From: JAQUPP01 sp041649955
GTDB taxonomy: Bacteria; Patescibacteriota; Patescibacteriia; UBA2591; JAQUPP01
NCBI GenBank assembly: GCA_041649955.1
Contig: JBAZMD010000012.1
Span: 1-26,114 of the forward strand
DNA: 26,114 bases
Direction of reading: 5' to 3'
In this document: positions 6,913 through 17,300 of the stretch, piece after piece
Layout: each line of letters opens with the position of its first letter
Numbering within the stretch: the stretch's first letter is position 1
The notes under the pieces: model-generated
Database searches by the model: none
What the model was told of the DNA's origin: nothing
What the model saw: the letters and a program-made list of their open reading frames with translations, nothing else
Program-made: the position numbers and the translations under genes

Positions 6913-9582
6913 ATGTCAGGTAAAACATTTTTTCAAAAATTAACCAAAAGAGCAAAAGATTATAATTTTGCCAAAATAGAAAAGAAGTGGCAAAAAGTAT
7001 GGGAGAGATTAAAACTTTATCAGGCCCAGGATTCTTCTGAAAAGCCCAAACAATATATTTTAGTGGAATTTCCTTATCCTTCTGGAGACGGTCTTCATGT
7101 CGGTCATTGCCGAAGCTATGTGGCCTTGGATGTTTTGGCTAGAAAAAGACGAATGCAAGGGCAAAATGTTCTCTATCCTATGGGCTGGGATGCTTTTGGC
7201 TTGCCGACTGAAAATTACGCCATCAAAAAAGGAATTCATCCGGCAAAAATCACGGCTCAAAATATCGCTGTTTTTAAAAAACAGCTTAAGTCTTTGGGAA
7301 TTTCTTTTGATTGGTCAAGAGAAATTAATACCACTGACCCGAAATATTATAAATGGACGCAATGGATTTTCATTCAATTATTCAAACGAGGCATGGCTTA
7401 CCAATCTGAGATTCCGATTAATTGGTGTCCAAAATGCAAGATTGGTTTGGCAAATGAAGAAGTAGTTCAAGGAAAATGCGAACGCTGCGGCGCTCAAACC
7501 GAAAGGCGGCAAATGAAACAATGGATGCTTAAAATTACCGAATATGCCGATCGCTTGCTTAAAGAATTGGAAACAGTAGATTATTTGGATAAAATAAAAA
7601 CTCAGCAAATCAATTGGATCGGCCGGAGCGAAGGAACAAATCTAAAATTTTTAATCAAGGATTCTGATTCGGAAGAAGAACAATTTATTGAAGTTTTTAC
7701 CACTCGCGTTGATACGATTTACGGCGTGACGGCTTTGGTAATCGCGCCGGAACACAAAATGATTGAGGTATTAAAATCAAAAGTTAAAAATTTGGAAGAA
7801 GTTGAAAAATATATTGAAGAATCAAGAAAAAAGTCAGATATGGAAAGAACTGATTTGGCTCGACAAAAAACAGGAGTTCAATTAAAAGGACTTTTTGCCG
7901 TCAATCCGATTAATAAAAAATCAGTGCCGATTTTTCTTGGCGATTACGTGATCGCCGCTTATGGCGGAGGTTCAGTTATGGTTGTTCCGGCTCATGATCA
8001 AAGAGATTTTGATTTTGCCCAAAAATACGGATTGGAAATTATTGAAGTGATTAAACCCAACACTGGCCAAAAATCAGTAGAGAAAGGAGCAAATGGCGAA
8101 TTACTAGAAGCCTTTGAACCAGAAGGAGTTTTAATTAATTCGGAAGAATTTTCCAATTTAACCTCTACCGAGGCAAGAAAAAAAATTACTGAAAGATTGA
8201 CTTTGGAAAAATCTGGAGAATTAAAAGTAAATTATAAATTGCGCGACTGGGTTTTTTCCCGCCAGCATTATTGGGGCGAACCGATACCATTGGTTTTTTG
8301 CCAAAAATGCGCTGACAAAATAAAAAATAGAAAACTCGGGGAAGAAAATAAAGAATTTAATCTGGGAGAATTATCAAATCCCGGCTGGACGGCAATTGAA
8401 GAAAAAAAATTACCGGTTAAACTTCCTTATCTCAGAAAATATCAGCCGTCAGGAACAGGCGAATCGCCGCTCAGCAAATGCGAGAATTGGATAAAAGTAA
8501 AATGCCCGCATTGCGGCGCTTGGGCGAGAAGAGAAACCGACACCATGCCGAATTGGGCCGGTTCAAATTGGTATTTTATCCGTTATCTTGATCCGAAAAA
8601 TGATAAAACTTTGGCCAGTCCGGAAAAAATGAAATATTGGTTGCCGGTTGATATTTATAATGGCGGAATGGAGCACACAACTTTGCATCTTCTTTATTCC
8701 CGTTACTGGTATAAATTTTTATACGACATCGGTATCGCGGAAAGCAATGAACCTTATCTCAAGAGAATGTCGCACGGAATGATTTTAGCCGAAGATGGAA
8801 GAAAAATGAGCAAAAGTTTTTCCAATGTTATTAATCCGGATGAAATTATTAAAAAATACGGCGCTGATACTTTGCGGCTTTATGAAATGTTTATGGGGCC
8901 GTTTGATCAGCCGATTGCTTGGAACACTCAAACTATTGAAGGAGTGGCAAGATTTCTGGCTCGGGTCAGAAATCTTGTAATTTCTAATTCTCAATTTCTA
9001 ATTTCTAAATCCCGATTTCATCGAGGATCCTCGACAGAGTCGGGACAGATTCCAGATTCCAGATTCCAAATTCCAGATTCAGACTTGGAGCGCTTGACGC
9101 ATCAGACAATTAAAAAAGTGAGCGAAGATATTGAGAATTTTAAATTCAATACCACAGTTGCTTTTTTAATGGAATATTTAAATGTTTTGGAAAAATCGCC
9201 GAATATTTCAGGTATTAAAACTTTACTTTTATTATTATCTCCTATTACTCCTCATCTTTGCGACGAACTCTGGCAACGGATACAGACTAACACGGAAGTA
9301 ACACGAACTGACACGGAAAGTCGGCGTAAGTCCGCACTTGGAAGTATTTTTCAAGAAAAATGGCCGGAGTTTGACCCTCAATTAGTCAAAGAAAAAGATT
9401 TTATTTTAGTTATTCAAATTAACGGTAAAATGAGAGATTCAATTAAAACCCATGTTGACATTACCGAGGAAGAAGCAAGTCAAATCGCTCTCAATAGCCC
9501 GAAAATTCAGAAATTTTTAAACGGACAAAAAATTAAAAAAACAATTTTCATTGCCGGAAAATTAATAAATTTAGTGGTTTAA
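6913..9582 (+). CDS. leuS: Leucyl-tRNA synthetase with two in-frame repeat insertions
   Basis: This class I synthetase charges tRNA-Leu and proofreads mischarged products. The 889-residue protein has HVGH at 62-65 and KMSKS at 631-635. It also has a zinc module with CPKC and CERC near 173-193, a CP1 editing domain (TTRVDTIYG, later VVPAHDQRDFDF), a second CPHC finger and the C-terminal anticodon and tRNA-binding domains ending in GKLINLVV. About 15 residues precede the usual start YNFAKIEKKWQ. Two stretches have no place in the family. About 35 residues lie between RFLARVRNLV and LERLTHQTIKKVSEDIE; about 19 lie between DELWQRI and GSIFQEKW. Both are encoded by palindromic or tandem repeats, keep frame and fall in linkers away from catalytic motifs. 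The rsmA start follows after 3 bases. Confidence 0.96.
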   Translation: MSGKTFFQKLTKRAKDYNFAKIEKKWQKVWERLKLYQAQDSSEKPKQYILVEFPYPSGDGLHVGHCRSYVALDVLARKRRMQGQNVLYPMGWDAFGLPTENYAIKKGIHPAKITAQNIAVFKKQLKSLGISFDWSREINTTDPKYYKWTQWIFIQLFKRGMAYQSEIPINWCPKCKIGLANEEVVQGKCERCGAQTERRQMKQWMLKITEYADRLLKELETVDYLDKIKTQQINWIGRSEGTNLKFLIKDSDSEEEQFIEVFTTRVDTIYGVTALVIAPEHKMIEVLKSKVKNLEEVEKYIEESRKKSDMERTDLARQKTGVQLKGLFAVNPINKKSVPIFLGDYVIAAYGGGSVMVVPAHDQRDFDFAQKYGLEIIEVIKPNTGQKSVEKGANGELLEAFEPEGVLINSEEFSNLTSTEARKKITERLTLEKSGELKVNYKLRDWVFSRQHYWGEPIPLVFCQKCADKIKNRKLGEENKEFNLGELSNPGWTAIEEKKLPVKLPYLRKYQPSGTGESPLSKCENWIKVKCPHCGAWARRETDTMPNWAGSNWYFIRYLDPKNDKTLASPEKMKYWLPVDIYNGGMEHTTLHLLYSRYWYKFLYDIGIAESNEPYLKRMSHGMILAEDGRKMSKSFSNVINPDEIIKKYGADTLRLYEMFMGPFDQPIAWNTQTIEGVARFLARVRNLVISNSQFLISKSRFHRGSSTESGQIPDSRFQIPDSDLERLTHQTIKKVSEDIENFKFNTTVAFLMEYLNVLEKSPNISGIKTLLLLLSPITPHLCDELWQRIQTNTEVTRTDTESRRKSALGSIFQEKWPEFDPQLVKEKDFILVIQINGKMRDSIKTHVDITEEEASQIALNSPKIQKFLNGQKIKKTIFIAGKLINLVV
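8979..9083 (+). repeat. In-frame palindromic element with tandem flanks inside leuS
   Basis: Left flank 8979-9010 is made of repeats of atttctaatt. The centre 9011-9044 is a hairpin with outer arms CCCGA/TCGGG and a perfect inner 14-base palindrome TCGAGGATCCTCGA (9021-9034). Right flank 9049-9083 is built from attccagattcc words. It encodes about 35 extra residues of LeuRS. The attccaaattccagatt word also opens the first rsmA insertion. Confidence 0.85.
9280..9341 (+). repeat. In-frame ACACGGAC-type repeat inside leuS
   Basis: Degenerate copies of gactaacacgga lead into agtcggcgtaagtccg, which matches the reverse complement of the acttacgcggac word of the last gene. The same family also occurs in rsmA at 10272-10353. 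It encodes about 19 extra residues, rich in Thr, Arg and Asp, between two conserved LeuRS segments. Confidence 0.75.
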
Positions 9583-9585
9583 TTG

Positions 9586-10563
9586 ATGTCGCTTAAACAA
9601 GAAACACAAGAAATTTGCAACCAATATCAAATTCAACCTTTGAGAAGAAGAGGACAAAATTTTTTAATTAGTCCTGACGCGATAAATAAATTATTGGATG
9701 CAGCCAATTTGGAAAAATCAGATTATGTGATAGAAATCGGCGCCGGACTTGGAATTTTAACTCAAGAAATAGCGAAAAAAGTAAAAAAAGTTTTTGCCGT
9801 GGAAATTGACAAAAAATTAATTGAAGTTTTAAAAGATAGATTAAAAGATTATAAAAATATTGAAATTTTACAAGAAGATATTCTTCAAATTCCAAATTCC
9901 AGATTCTCCGCGACAGACCCTTCGGGTTGTGCGGATCCGCTCGCGAAGCCGAGCGGACAATGTTGTGATGATTATAAAGTGGTGGCGAATTTACCTTTTA
10001 ATATTACCAGTGCGGTTTTAAGAAAATTTTTGGAAAATCCCGACGCCACAAGGGGTCGGGACTCCGACCAAGAGCGTCGGAGAAAACCAAAATCAATAAC
10101 TCTAATCCTCCAAAAAGAAGTCGGGGAGCGCATTCTGGCCAAACCGCCCAAAATGAATCTTCTGGCGATATCAGTTCAATTTTACAGCCAACCAAAAAAG
10201 ATTTTTAAAATTTCAAAAGAAAATTTTTGGCCAAAACCGAAAGTTGACAGCGCAATCCTGCGGATTGAGCCGCGGACTAACACGGACGACACACGGACAG
10301 ACACGGAAAATAGTCAGCGAAAGTCTGTGTTATGTCGGTGTGAGTCAGTGTTAAAAGTAGATGACGAAAATTTTTTTCAAATTGTCAGAGCCGGTTTTTC
10401 TTCGCCGCGAAAATACCTCTTGAATAATTTGGTAAAAAGTGGTATAGTAAATAAGGAAGAAGGTGAAAATATTTTATCTCAAACAAATCTTTCTTTAAAA
10501 TCCAGAGCACAGGAATTATCAATTGAAAATTGGATAAATTTAGTTAATAAAATTAAAAAATAA
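9586..10563 (+). CDS. rsmA: 16S rRNA adenine-N6,N6 dimethyltransferase with three in-frame repeat insertions
   Basis: RsmA (KsgA) dimethylates two adjacent adenines near the 3' end of 16S rRNA late in small-subunit assembly. Conserved parts are RRRGQNFLISPDAI near the start, the SAM loop EIGAGLGILTQEIA, the acidic VEIDKKL, the motif IV NLPFNIT (Phe replacing the usual Tyr), the LILQKEVGERI helix, FWPKPKVDSAILRIEP and the C-terminal FSSPRKYLLNNL. The protein has 325 residues against about 270 usual. The excess equals three inserts: about 27 residues after EDILQI, about 15 after KFLEN and about 25 after RIEP. Each is encoded by palindromic DNA, yet every motif and the frame are intact. The ATG at 9586 is preferred to the TTG at 9583; it lies 3 bases after leuS. 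The next gene starts 4 bases downstream. Confidence 0.95.
   Translation: MSLKQETQEICNQYQIQPLRRRGQNFLISPDAINKLLDAANLEKSDYVIEIGAGLGILTQEIAKKVKKVFAVEIDKKLIEVLKDRLKDYKNIEILQEDILQIPNSRFSATDPSGCADPLAKPSGQCCDDYKVVANLPFNITSAVLRKFLENPDATRGRDSDQERRRKPKSITLILQKEVGERILAKPPKMNLLAISVQFYSQPKKIFKISKENFWPKPKVDSAILRIEPRTNTDDTRTDTENSQRKSVLCRCESVLKVDDENFFQIVRAGFSSPRKYLLNNLVKSGIVNKEEGENILSQTNLSLKSRAQELSIENWINLVNKIKK
9892..9957 (+). repeat. In-frame double-hairpin element, insertion 1 in rsmA
   Basis: After a short attccaaattccagatt lead come two adjacent hairpins. In 9908-9934, CCGC, ACA and ACCC pair with GGGT, TGT and GCGG around TTC, with two bulged G. In 9936-9957 a perfect 8-base stem TCCGCTCG closes the loop CGAAGC. 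Together they encode most of the extra residues between EDILQI and YKVVANLPF. Confidence 0.87.
10038..10082 (+). repeat. In-frame double-hairpin element, insertion 2 in rsmA
   Basis: TCCCGAC (10038-10044) pairs with GTCGGGA (10055-10061). Directly next, CTCCGAC (10062-10068) pairs with GTCGGAG (10076-10082). The two 7-base stems sit back to back and encode the odd stretch PDATRGRDSDQERRR between KFLEN and KPKSITLIL. The second stem resembles the inner stem of the 50-base intergenic repeat (CTCCG...GTCGGAG). Confidence 0.88.
10272..10353 (+). repeat. In-frame ACACGGAC-type inverted repeat, insertion 3 in rsmA
   Basis: Tandem words taacacggac, acacacggac and agacacgg form a left arm. They are largely complementary to the right arm gtcggtgtgagtcagtgtta ending at 10353, so the stretch could fold into a hairpin of roughly 30 pairs. 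It encodes about 25 extra residues between RIEP and VDDENFFQIVRAGF. It belongs to the same family as 9280-9341. Confidence 0.82.
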
Positions 10564-10567
10564 TTTC

Positions 10568-11281
10568 ATGCCGCAGAATAAAAATACTTTTATTATAGTT
10601 TTTTTTATCTTAATCGGCATTGGCGCCGTTACTCTTGGTTTTCTAAAAATAAAAGGGGCAATTTATGCTCCTTTTATTAGTTATCCTAAACAAAAACCAT
10701 TGACTCAGGAAGAAGTTTTAGCCGGCTTAAAAGTTGTTGATACGGATAAAGATGGAATTTCTAATTTTGATGAACAATTTAAATACAGAACTTCGGCTTA
10801 TTTGGCTGATTCCGACAGTGATGGATATTCTGATAAACAAGAAATAGACGCGCAATCCGATCCTTTAAATTTAAATTCAACTCCGCTTAATAAATTGGCA
10901 GCAGGCGGTGAAAATACTTTGGAAAAAACATTTTCCAGTCCCAGTGTAGGAACATTAAATCCGACTTCTGATTTAAGCAATGAGTCTGTTCAAAAAATTC
11001 GCGATTTGCTGGTGGATAAAGGCGGTTTAAGCCGCGATGTTGTGGATAAGCTTGATAGCGAAACTCTTCAGAAGTTATATAATGAAACTAAAGCAGAAAC
11101 TGGAATAGATTTGGAAACTATAGCAACGCCGAATACTACTTCGGGCGATTTTTCTGATTTGGATATAAATGAATTGCGCCAACTTTTAATTGTTCAGGGC
11201 GCGGATCAGGAAATATTAAATAAAATAGACGACGAAACATTAAGGTTGATGTTTCTGCAGTCAGTTCAAGAATCACAATAA
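10568..11281 (+). CDS. Single-pass membrane protein with a thrombospondin type 3 calcium-binding segment and a duplicated helical C-terminus
   Basis: This 237-residue protein has an N-terminal transmembrane helix at about 8-28 and then an external domain. Residues 58-100 hold two DxDxDG loops (DTDKDGISNFDE and DSDSDGYSDKQE), the signature of TSP3/EF-hand-like calcium-binding repeats found in surface proteins. A Ser/Thr/Asn-rich spacer leads to two related segments, at 142-175 and 201-231. Both share L-x-x-L-L, a turn and then a K-x-D-x-E-T-L-x-x-x-[FY] pattern, so they look like an internal duplication. The gene lies 4 bases after rsmA and 65 bases before the giant secreted protein, so it is probably co-expressed with both. 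The family is common beside surface machinery in CPR genomes as far as I recall; its exact role is unknown to me. Confidence 0.82.
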   Translation: MPQNKNTFIIVFFILIGIGAVTLGFLKIKGAIYAPFISYPKQKPLTQEEVLAGLKVVDTDKDGISNFDEQFKYRTSAYLADSDSDGYSDKQEIDAQSDPLNLNSTPLNKLAAGGENTLEKTFSSPSVGTLNPTSDLSNESVQKIRDLLVDKGGLSRDVVDKLDSETLQKLYNETKAETGIDLETIATPNTTSGDFSDLDINELRQLLIVQGADQEILNKIDDETLRLMFLQSVQESQ

Positions 11282-11288
11282 GCAAATA

Positions 11289-11320
11289 AATAATAACTTG
11301 TTAGTTTGCTAACTTATTAT
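11289..11320. repeat. AT-rich imperfect hairpin upstream of the giant gene
   Basis: ATAATAA and GTTAG on the left pair with CTAAC and TTATTAT on the right around a short TTTG loop, with small internal bulges. It fills most of the gap before the giant gene. The words (gttagtttgctaac) resemble those around the 23-base palindromes, so this may be a related or decayed repeat; a regulatory role is also possible. Confidence 0.5.
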
Positions 11321-11346
11321 CTTACTCGTTGGCTTTTAAAATTTTT

Positions 11347-14300
11347 ATGAAAGCTAAAAAATTATTAAATATTAAAATTTTAACCGGGGCGTTTTTGTTG
11401 GTAATGTTTTTATCAATAATGACTCCGGTTTTATTTTATCCAAAACAAGTTCAAGCTCAGGCGATAGTCAGTGCGCCTATTTTAGAGGGCGCGACTATTC
11501 ATAAATCAATTTGGGATAAGGTTTGGGAATTTTTAAAAGAAGCTTGGAGGCAAGGAGCGGGTCTCGCTTACAAAAATGCAATCAATTCTTATACCAGTAC
11601 AATAGCCACGCAAACCGCCGAATGGGTGGCTGGCGGCGGCAAGGGTCAAAGCCCATTATTTATTTCTGATCCGGATTATTGGACCAAATTGGGCGATGAT
11701 ATGTTGGGCGAGTTTATTGATGCGGCAGTCGGACCAAAAGGCTTTTTTGGACAAAGTTTGTGCGACCCGATTGATCCAACTCTTCGTTTAAATATTTTAA
11801 TTTCTTTCGACCCGCTTTATCAAAAGAAAGTTTGGAAACAAGAAACAAAATGTTCTTATTCAAAAATAGTACAAAGATTAAACGAGGCGAAAGAAAAAAA
11901 TTTAATTGAATTTTCCATAGATTTTAAAGAAGGCCCGGTTGGCAGATATAGCTCCAGTTTTAAATCTGTTTTTGAAGCGGACGGTACGTTAAAAAATTGG
12001 GCGCTGGGTAAAAATAAAAATAATGAATGGGTGGACAATGTTTGGATAAATGGAAACCATAAACAAGAATTAGAGGGAATAGCTGACGAACTTATAAGCA
12101 TTCAAAATGATTTTTCTCAAGCCGTTGAAGACTTAAAAGTTAATAAAATTAATGCTTCATTTATAATTCAAACGAGTCTTCAGGATAGGATTAAAGATAA
12201 TGTTTGGGGTCCGGAAGAGCCCTATATTGAATATTTGAAATATTGGCAAAAAAATACACCAGCTTGCGCTGCTAAAAAGCAGAAAGATTTTTGTTTTAAT
12301 CAAGATTGTCTGTTAATTGGAAATATTAGCCAGACAGATTGTGAAAAATACGTATGTAAAGGATTAACTGCAGATTATGGAGATCAAAAGTGCAAAGAAG
12401 AAGACAGACAATATAGTGGTTATATTAATGCTCTTGCCTATACTCAACGCGCCAATCTTTATGTTAAACAATTGGTGGATTGGACAATCACCTTGGAAGG
12501 AATGATTAAGAAGACGGATTTTACATCCTTAACAACTAAAGAAAAAGCTACTTTGGAAGATATTGGCAGAATGTATTCGGAAGATAATGATTTAAGGGTT
12601 ACTTTAAGCCTTCAATCTAGTTTAATGGAAAAACAAGCCGATGCGATAACTAAATCGCAAAGATGGCAATCTCTCCAGGGCCGAATGAATGACGTGACGA
12701 CTAAAATTTCCGGTTTAACCAAAACGCCTTCTACTTTAGTCAGTGAAGCGACACGTCAGGTGGTGGAAAAAGGCGAAGCCAGTCCAATGCAATATACCGG
12801 CGTGGCCGCGGCTGACGCAATCGGCATATTTACCAGCACTTTAACGAGCAAACTTTTAAACCAACTTTTTGAAAAAGGTTTTAATTGGAATTATGCTCCG
12901 TTTGTGACTCGGATAGAACCATTTTTAAGCGGGAATGGAGGACCAACTACTCTAACCAAGCAAGGAGGCGAATCTTTTTTCGCCAATTTAACAGTGGCCC
13001 CTTTAAAAAAGGGCGGAGAAATATCAATTTATGATGAATACTCGGTCTGTCCTCAAGATTCAAAATATGCCCTGCCAAGCAATTGTGTGATGGATTCGGG
13101 AATAGTCAGAGCGCTTGAAGAAAATTTAACTTTAAAGCAAGCAATGGACAAAAATTTGATTCATCCGGATTGGCTGATTAGCGGACGAAGCAAAAAAGAT
13201 GCGGCCACTGATTACTTGAGCCGCTATAGTTTGACTAATATTAAAAAATTACGCGCGATCAGAATTTTTCCATTAGGTTTGGAAATTGCAGCGACAAAAA
13301 TTTATAATGGTGAATTGGGTGACGCCCAATTTAAATTGGAAGATATTGTTGACGGATTTGATAAAGTGAGTTCAGCGGGGAATTGCGATTCTAATAAATA
13401 TGACACCAACGATGCTTGTCCATATTTTTGGGATGGCAGCAAATGTTGCAGTCAATGGGAGTGTAGCGGAGGAGCAGTAAGTGAGAATACGCAAGATTTT
13501 AAAATTGCGTCTATAAATGATCAATTAAGCGAATGTAATGGCGGTCGGCGGGTTTGCAAAGAACAATGGCAACCTGCTTCACCTTTTTGCCATTTGGTTG
13601 ATCCGAACTGGGTTTTAAAAGTGCCGTCTTTTCAATGCGAAACCATTGCTTATTCGGCCATTCCTTTGCCAGGTTCCAGCCAGCGCCAAGAAACCTGCGT
13701 TGACATGAAAGATTGTATCCACGAAGACGCGAACGGAAAATGCGACACTTGGGGTTATTGCACCAGAGAAAAAAATATTTGGCGAGCAGGCGGAAATTCC
13801 TGCGACAGCCAATTTAACACTTGCCAAACTTATAAACGAACCGGCGACAATAAAAGTTTTTCTTATTTAGCCAATACTTTAAATTTTTCCAATTGCGGAG
13901 CCAGTGATGTGGGTTGCAAATGGTATTGCTCTGATTACGGCAAAGGATTGGCGGCAAATAATCAAGATATTTGGGCTTGTACAGAACCGGGTAAATCATT
14001 AAAGAAAAGCGGAACTGAATATATTTCAGAAAAAAAATTAAATAACGCAATTTTCTTTAATCGCAATGTTGAAAAATGCGATGCCAGCGCCAATGGCTGT
14101 CATGAATATATTCGGACTGCTACTGATTCAAAAATTTATTTAAAAACCGCACCGGAATGGATGGATTGTGAGGGTGGTAGTCCAAGTTTGGAATGTTCTA
14201 ATTTCGCCACCAGTTGCTTTAAAGAAGATGTCGGCTGCGGATTATATACGCCGATTAATAATGACCCGATTATACCGGGAATAGTTTCTGAAAATAATCG

Positions 14301-17300
14301 CTGTTCGGAAAAATGCGTTGGAGTTAATTATTTTAAAGAAATGGATACTAATTTTGAAACAGGACAGCCTGATGTGCTGCTGATTCCTTCTTTGGCTAAA
14401 TCTTGTTCCGCGCCTGGCTGCGAAGAATTTACCAATTTGGATGAAGTGGCAAAAGGCGGCGAAGGCATACAATATTATTCTTATCTCCGAGAATGCCAGA
14501 AACCGGATGTTAATACTTGTTCTTATTATTATACTTGGGTTGGTTCAGACACTAACGGCTATCAATTAAAAAAATATTATTTAAAAAGCGGAAATAAAGA
14601 ACCGGCAGAAGTTGCCAGTCCGTCGGCTCAATTTGGAATATGCGATAAAGATCAAATTCTTACTAATCCTCATTGTAAAGAATTTTACGATGCTGACGGA
14701 TATGTAAGTTATCATATTTATGAAAATACGATTACTTGTTCTGACGATTGTCATTCATTAAGAAGGACAACTCGCGGCCAAACTTATGATGCTATTCCTG
14801 CTGAAAGCGTTTCTTGCAGCAAGGCCAATATTGATTGCCGAGAATATAAAGGAAATGCGGCTAATAATATCCGCCAAGTTTTTAAAAGCGATTTTGAAGA
14901 TATAACAAACCAATCCCAATATTGGATCAATGGAAAAAATACTAGCGTTTCAGCAACTTATCCGGGACATTCATTAGAATCTAATGGCATAATTTATCGT
15001 CCGGTAGCTGATTCAATAAATCAAGATAAATCGTATTTACTTTCTTTCTGGATAAAATTAAATGGAAATCCCGATGATGGTGATTCAGTTGTTGCCAGTT
15101 TCAGCGGCGCAAATGGGCAAAATCAGATTTTAATCGGCGAACAGCCAAACCCTCTTGTCGGCGAATGGCAAGAAATAAAATTTGGTCCAGTTTATTTTAA
15201 TCGAACAGTTGCCAATGATGAAAGTTTGTATATTGCTTGGTATGGCAGTTTTAATGGTGCTGCTTCTTTCAATATTGATAATATTATTTTAAAAGAAGTC
15301 AAAGACGATTTGAATTTAATTAAAAATTCTTGGAAAACAAAAATGACACCTCTTGGGTGCACTGTCCCGGGTTGTCAGGCCTATAAAGATCAAAGTAATA
15401 AACTTCAGTATTTGACTTCCTTCACCCGTCTTTGCGATGAAAAATCAGTTGGCTGCGAAGCTTTAACTGACACTCAAAATTCCACTTCGCCGGATGCAAA
15501 AACATTTGAGAATGGAATAACTGTTCCGGCCGATAGCCCGATTTATTTGATCAATGATTCAAAAAAATCTTGTCAAACCGCAGACAAGGGCTGTCAGAAA
15601 TTCGGCTTGCCGACGCTTTCTTCCGAAGGCACTGTGGTCGGCTGGTCTGATTTATATTTAAAAAATAATCCGGATAATTATGAAACCAAACCGATTCTTT
15701 GCAGCAGCGCAAGTACCGGCTGCGAAGAATACAATATCAGCGGTTCAGGCAGCTCGGTTTATTTTAAAGATCCGGGCGAAAATCTTTGCGAATGGCGCGA
15801 AAAAGTAATGGGGGGCGAAAGCGGAGCAAGTCAAACCGGTTGGTTTGTGAAAGGAACTACCAATCAGCCTTGTTATTACAATGCCAATAAAACTCCATAT
15901 CAAATCAATGGCATTTATGGAATTAAAACATACGGCGAATCAGATTATGAAAATGTGGCTGGCGTTTGTCCGCAAAAGCAAACCGGCTGCACGCAATTTA
16001 CTGATTCAGGAGCCACAAGCGGCGATAATTTAATTGATAATGGAGATTTTGAAACCGGAAATTTAGGAAAATGGCAACCCGCTTATGGCACTGAGGCTAA
16101 TAATAATTCAGACACAAGTGTCGAGATTACCAAAGAAAATCCGGCGAATCCAAGCGGAGATGACAGTAATTTTAAACTTAAAATTACCGGAAGAGAAGGA
16201 TTTTCTAACTCTCGTTGGAATAGATACGGCTTGAAAAGAGATTTTCCATTTACCAATTTACCGGCAGGGACAAGTTTTACTTTTTCTGCCAAAGTTTATG
16301 TTCCAGTTAATTTAGATACAAATATAAGTCCCAATATAGAAATTAATCTTTTTTATGATGGCTGGAAAGATTTTGATTCAACTACCGGATGTGTAAGCGC
16401 TATTAGTGGCCAACCGGTTCCAGCTGGTTCACTTTGCGAATGTGATGATTTAAACTCAGAATGTTATCCAGTAAAGAGTTGTTTAGAAAATCATGCTGCG
16501 GGCAGTATATGCGCCGGCTGGGATGCGGATAGTTTACCCGGTAAATATCGTGATTGTACGGCAAGGTATGTTAATGCGAGCGATCCTTTTATTAGTTCAT
16601 GGTGTTGGTATACAATTTATAATTATATGGGATTTGCGGATATGAATAGCAGTTCTCAGGCAACCGGGGGTTGGAAAACTTTAACAGAAACTATTGTTGC
16701 CGGTGGCTCTATTAATCCTAAAAATTTGCCTTTAGTATCAGTAGCCATTAGACCGGTTTTAAGAAGCGGCGGTGACGAGAAAACAACACCTGTTACCGGC
16801 ACTGTCTATTATGATGATATTTCATTTAAACCGATTCAAAATTATTATTATCTTAATGACGACAGATTAGATCAATCTTCTTGCCAAGGCAATGTTTCGC
16901 AAAAAAATGGTTGTATTCTTTTACTTGATTCAGGTTTGAAAAAAGCCGATGGCCAAGTTTCGGCTATTTATAATACTTTTGCCACTTATAAAAAATCGGA
17001 AGCAACTAATCCAAAATACGGATTGGTTTCGCCGGTTGATTGTTCAAAAATAAATACTGACGCAAATTCTGACTATCAAAAATATTGTTCGTCTTACGGA
17101 CAAATTAAAAATGACGCGAATACAATTCTTAAAGTCCAGCAAGATAGAACTTGCGGCGAATGGCTGACCTGCACCAGCTCGCGTTCTGAATGGGATACAA
17201 ACAGCGGTTCATATAAAGATATTTGCGAAGCGGTTGGCCGTTGCGACAAATTAATCGGCTCCGGAAACGCGAATCAATGCGGACATTTGATTTGGGAGCA

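Noticed and set aside
9892..10353. rsmA as a pseudogene broken by insertions
   Set aside because: The frame is open throughout and all catalytic and RNA-binding motifs are intact, so it is probably functional.
11329..11346. TTG start six codons upstream for the giant protein
   Set aside because: The ATG at 11347 gives a normal signal peptide with basic N-terminus; the extension adds nothing recognisable.
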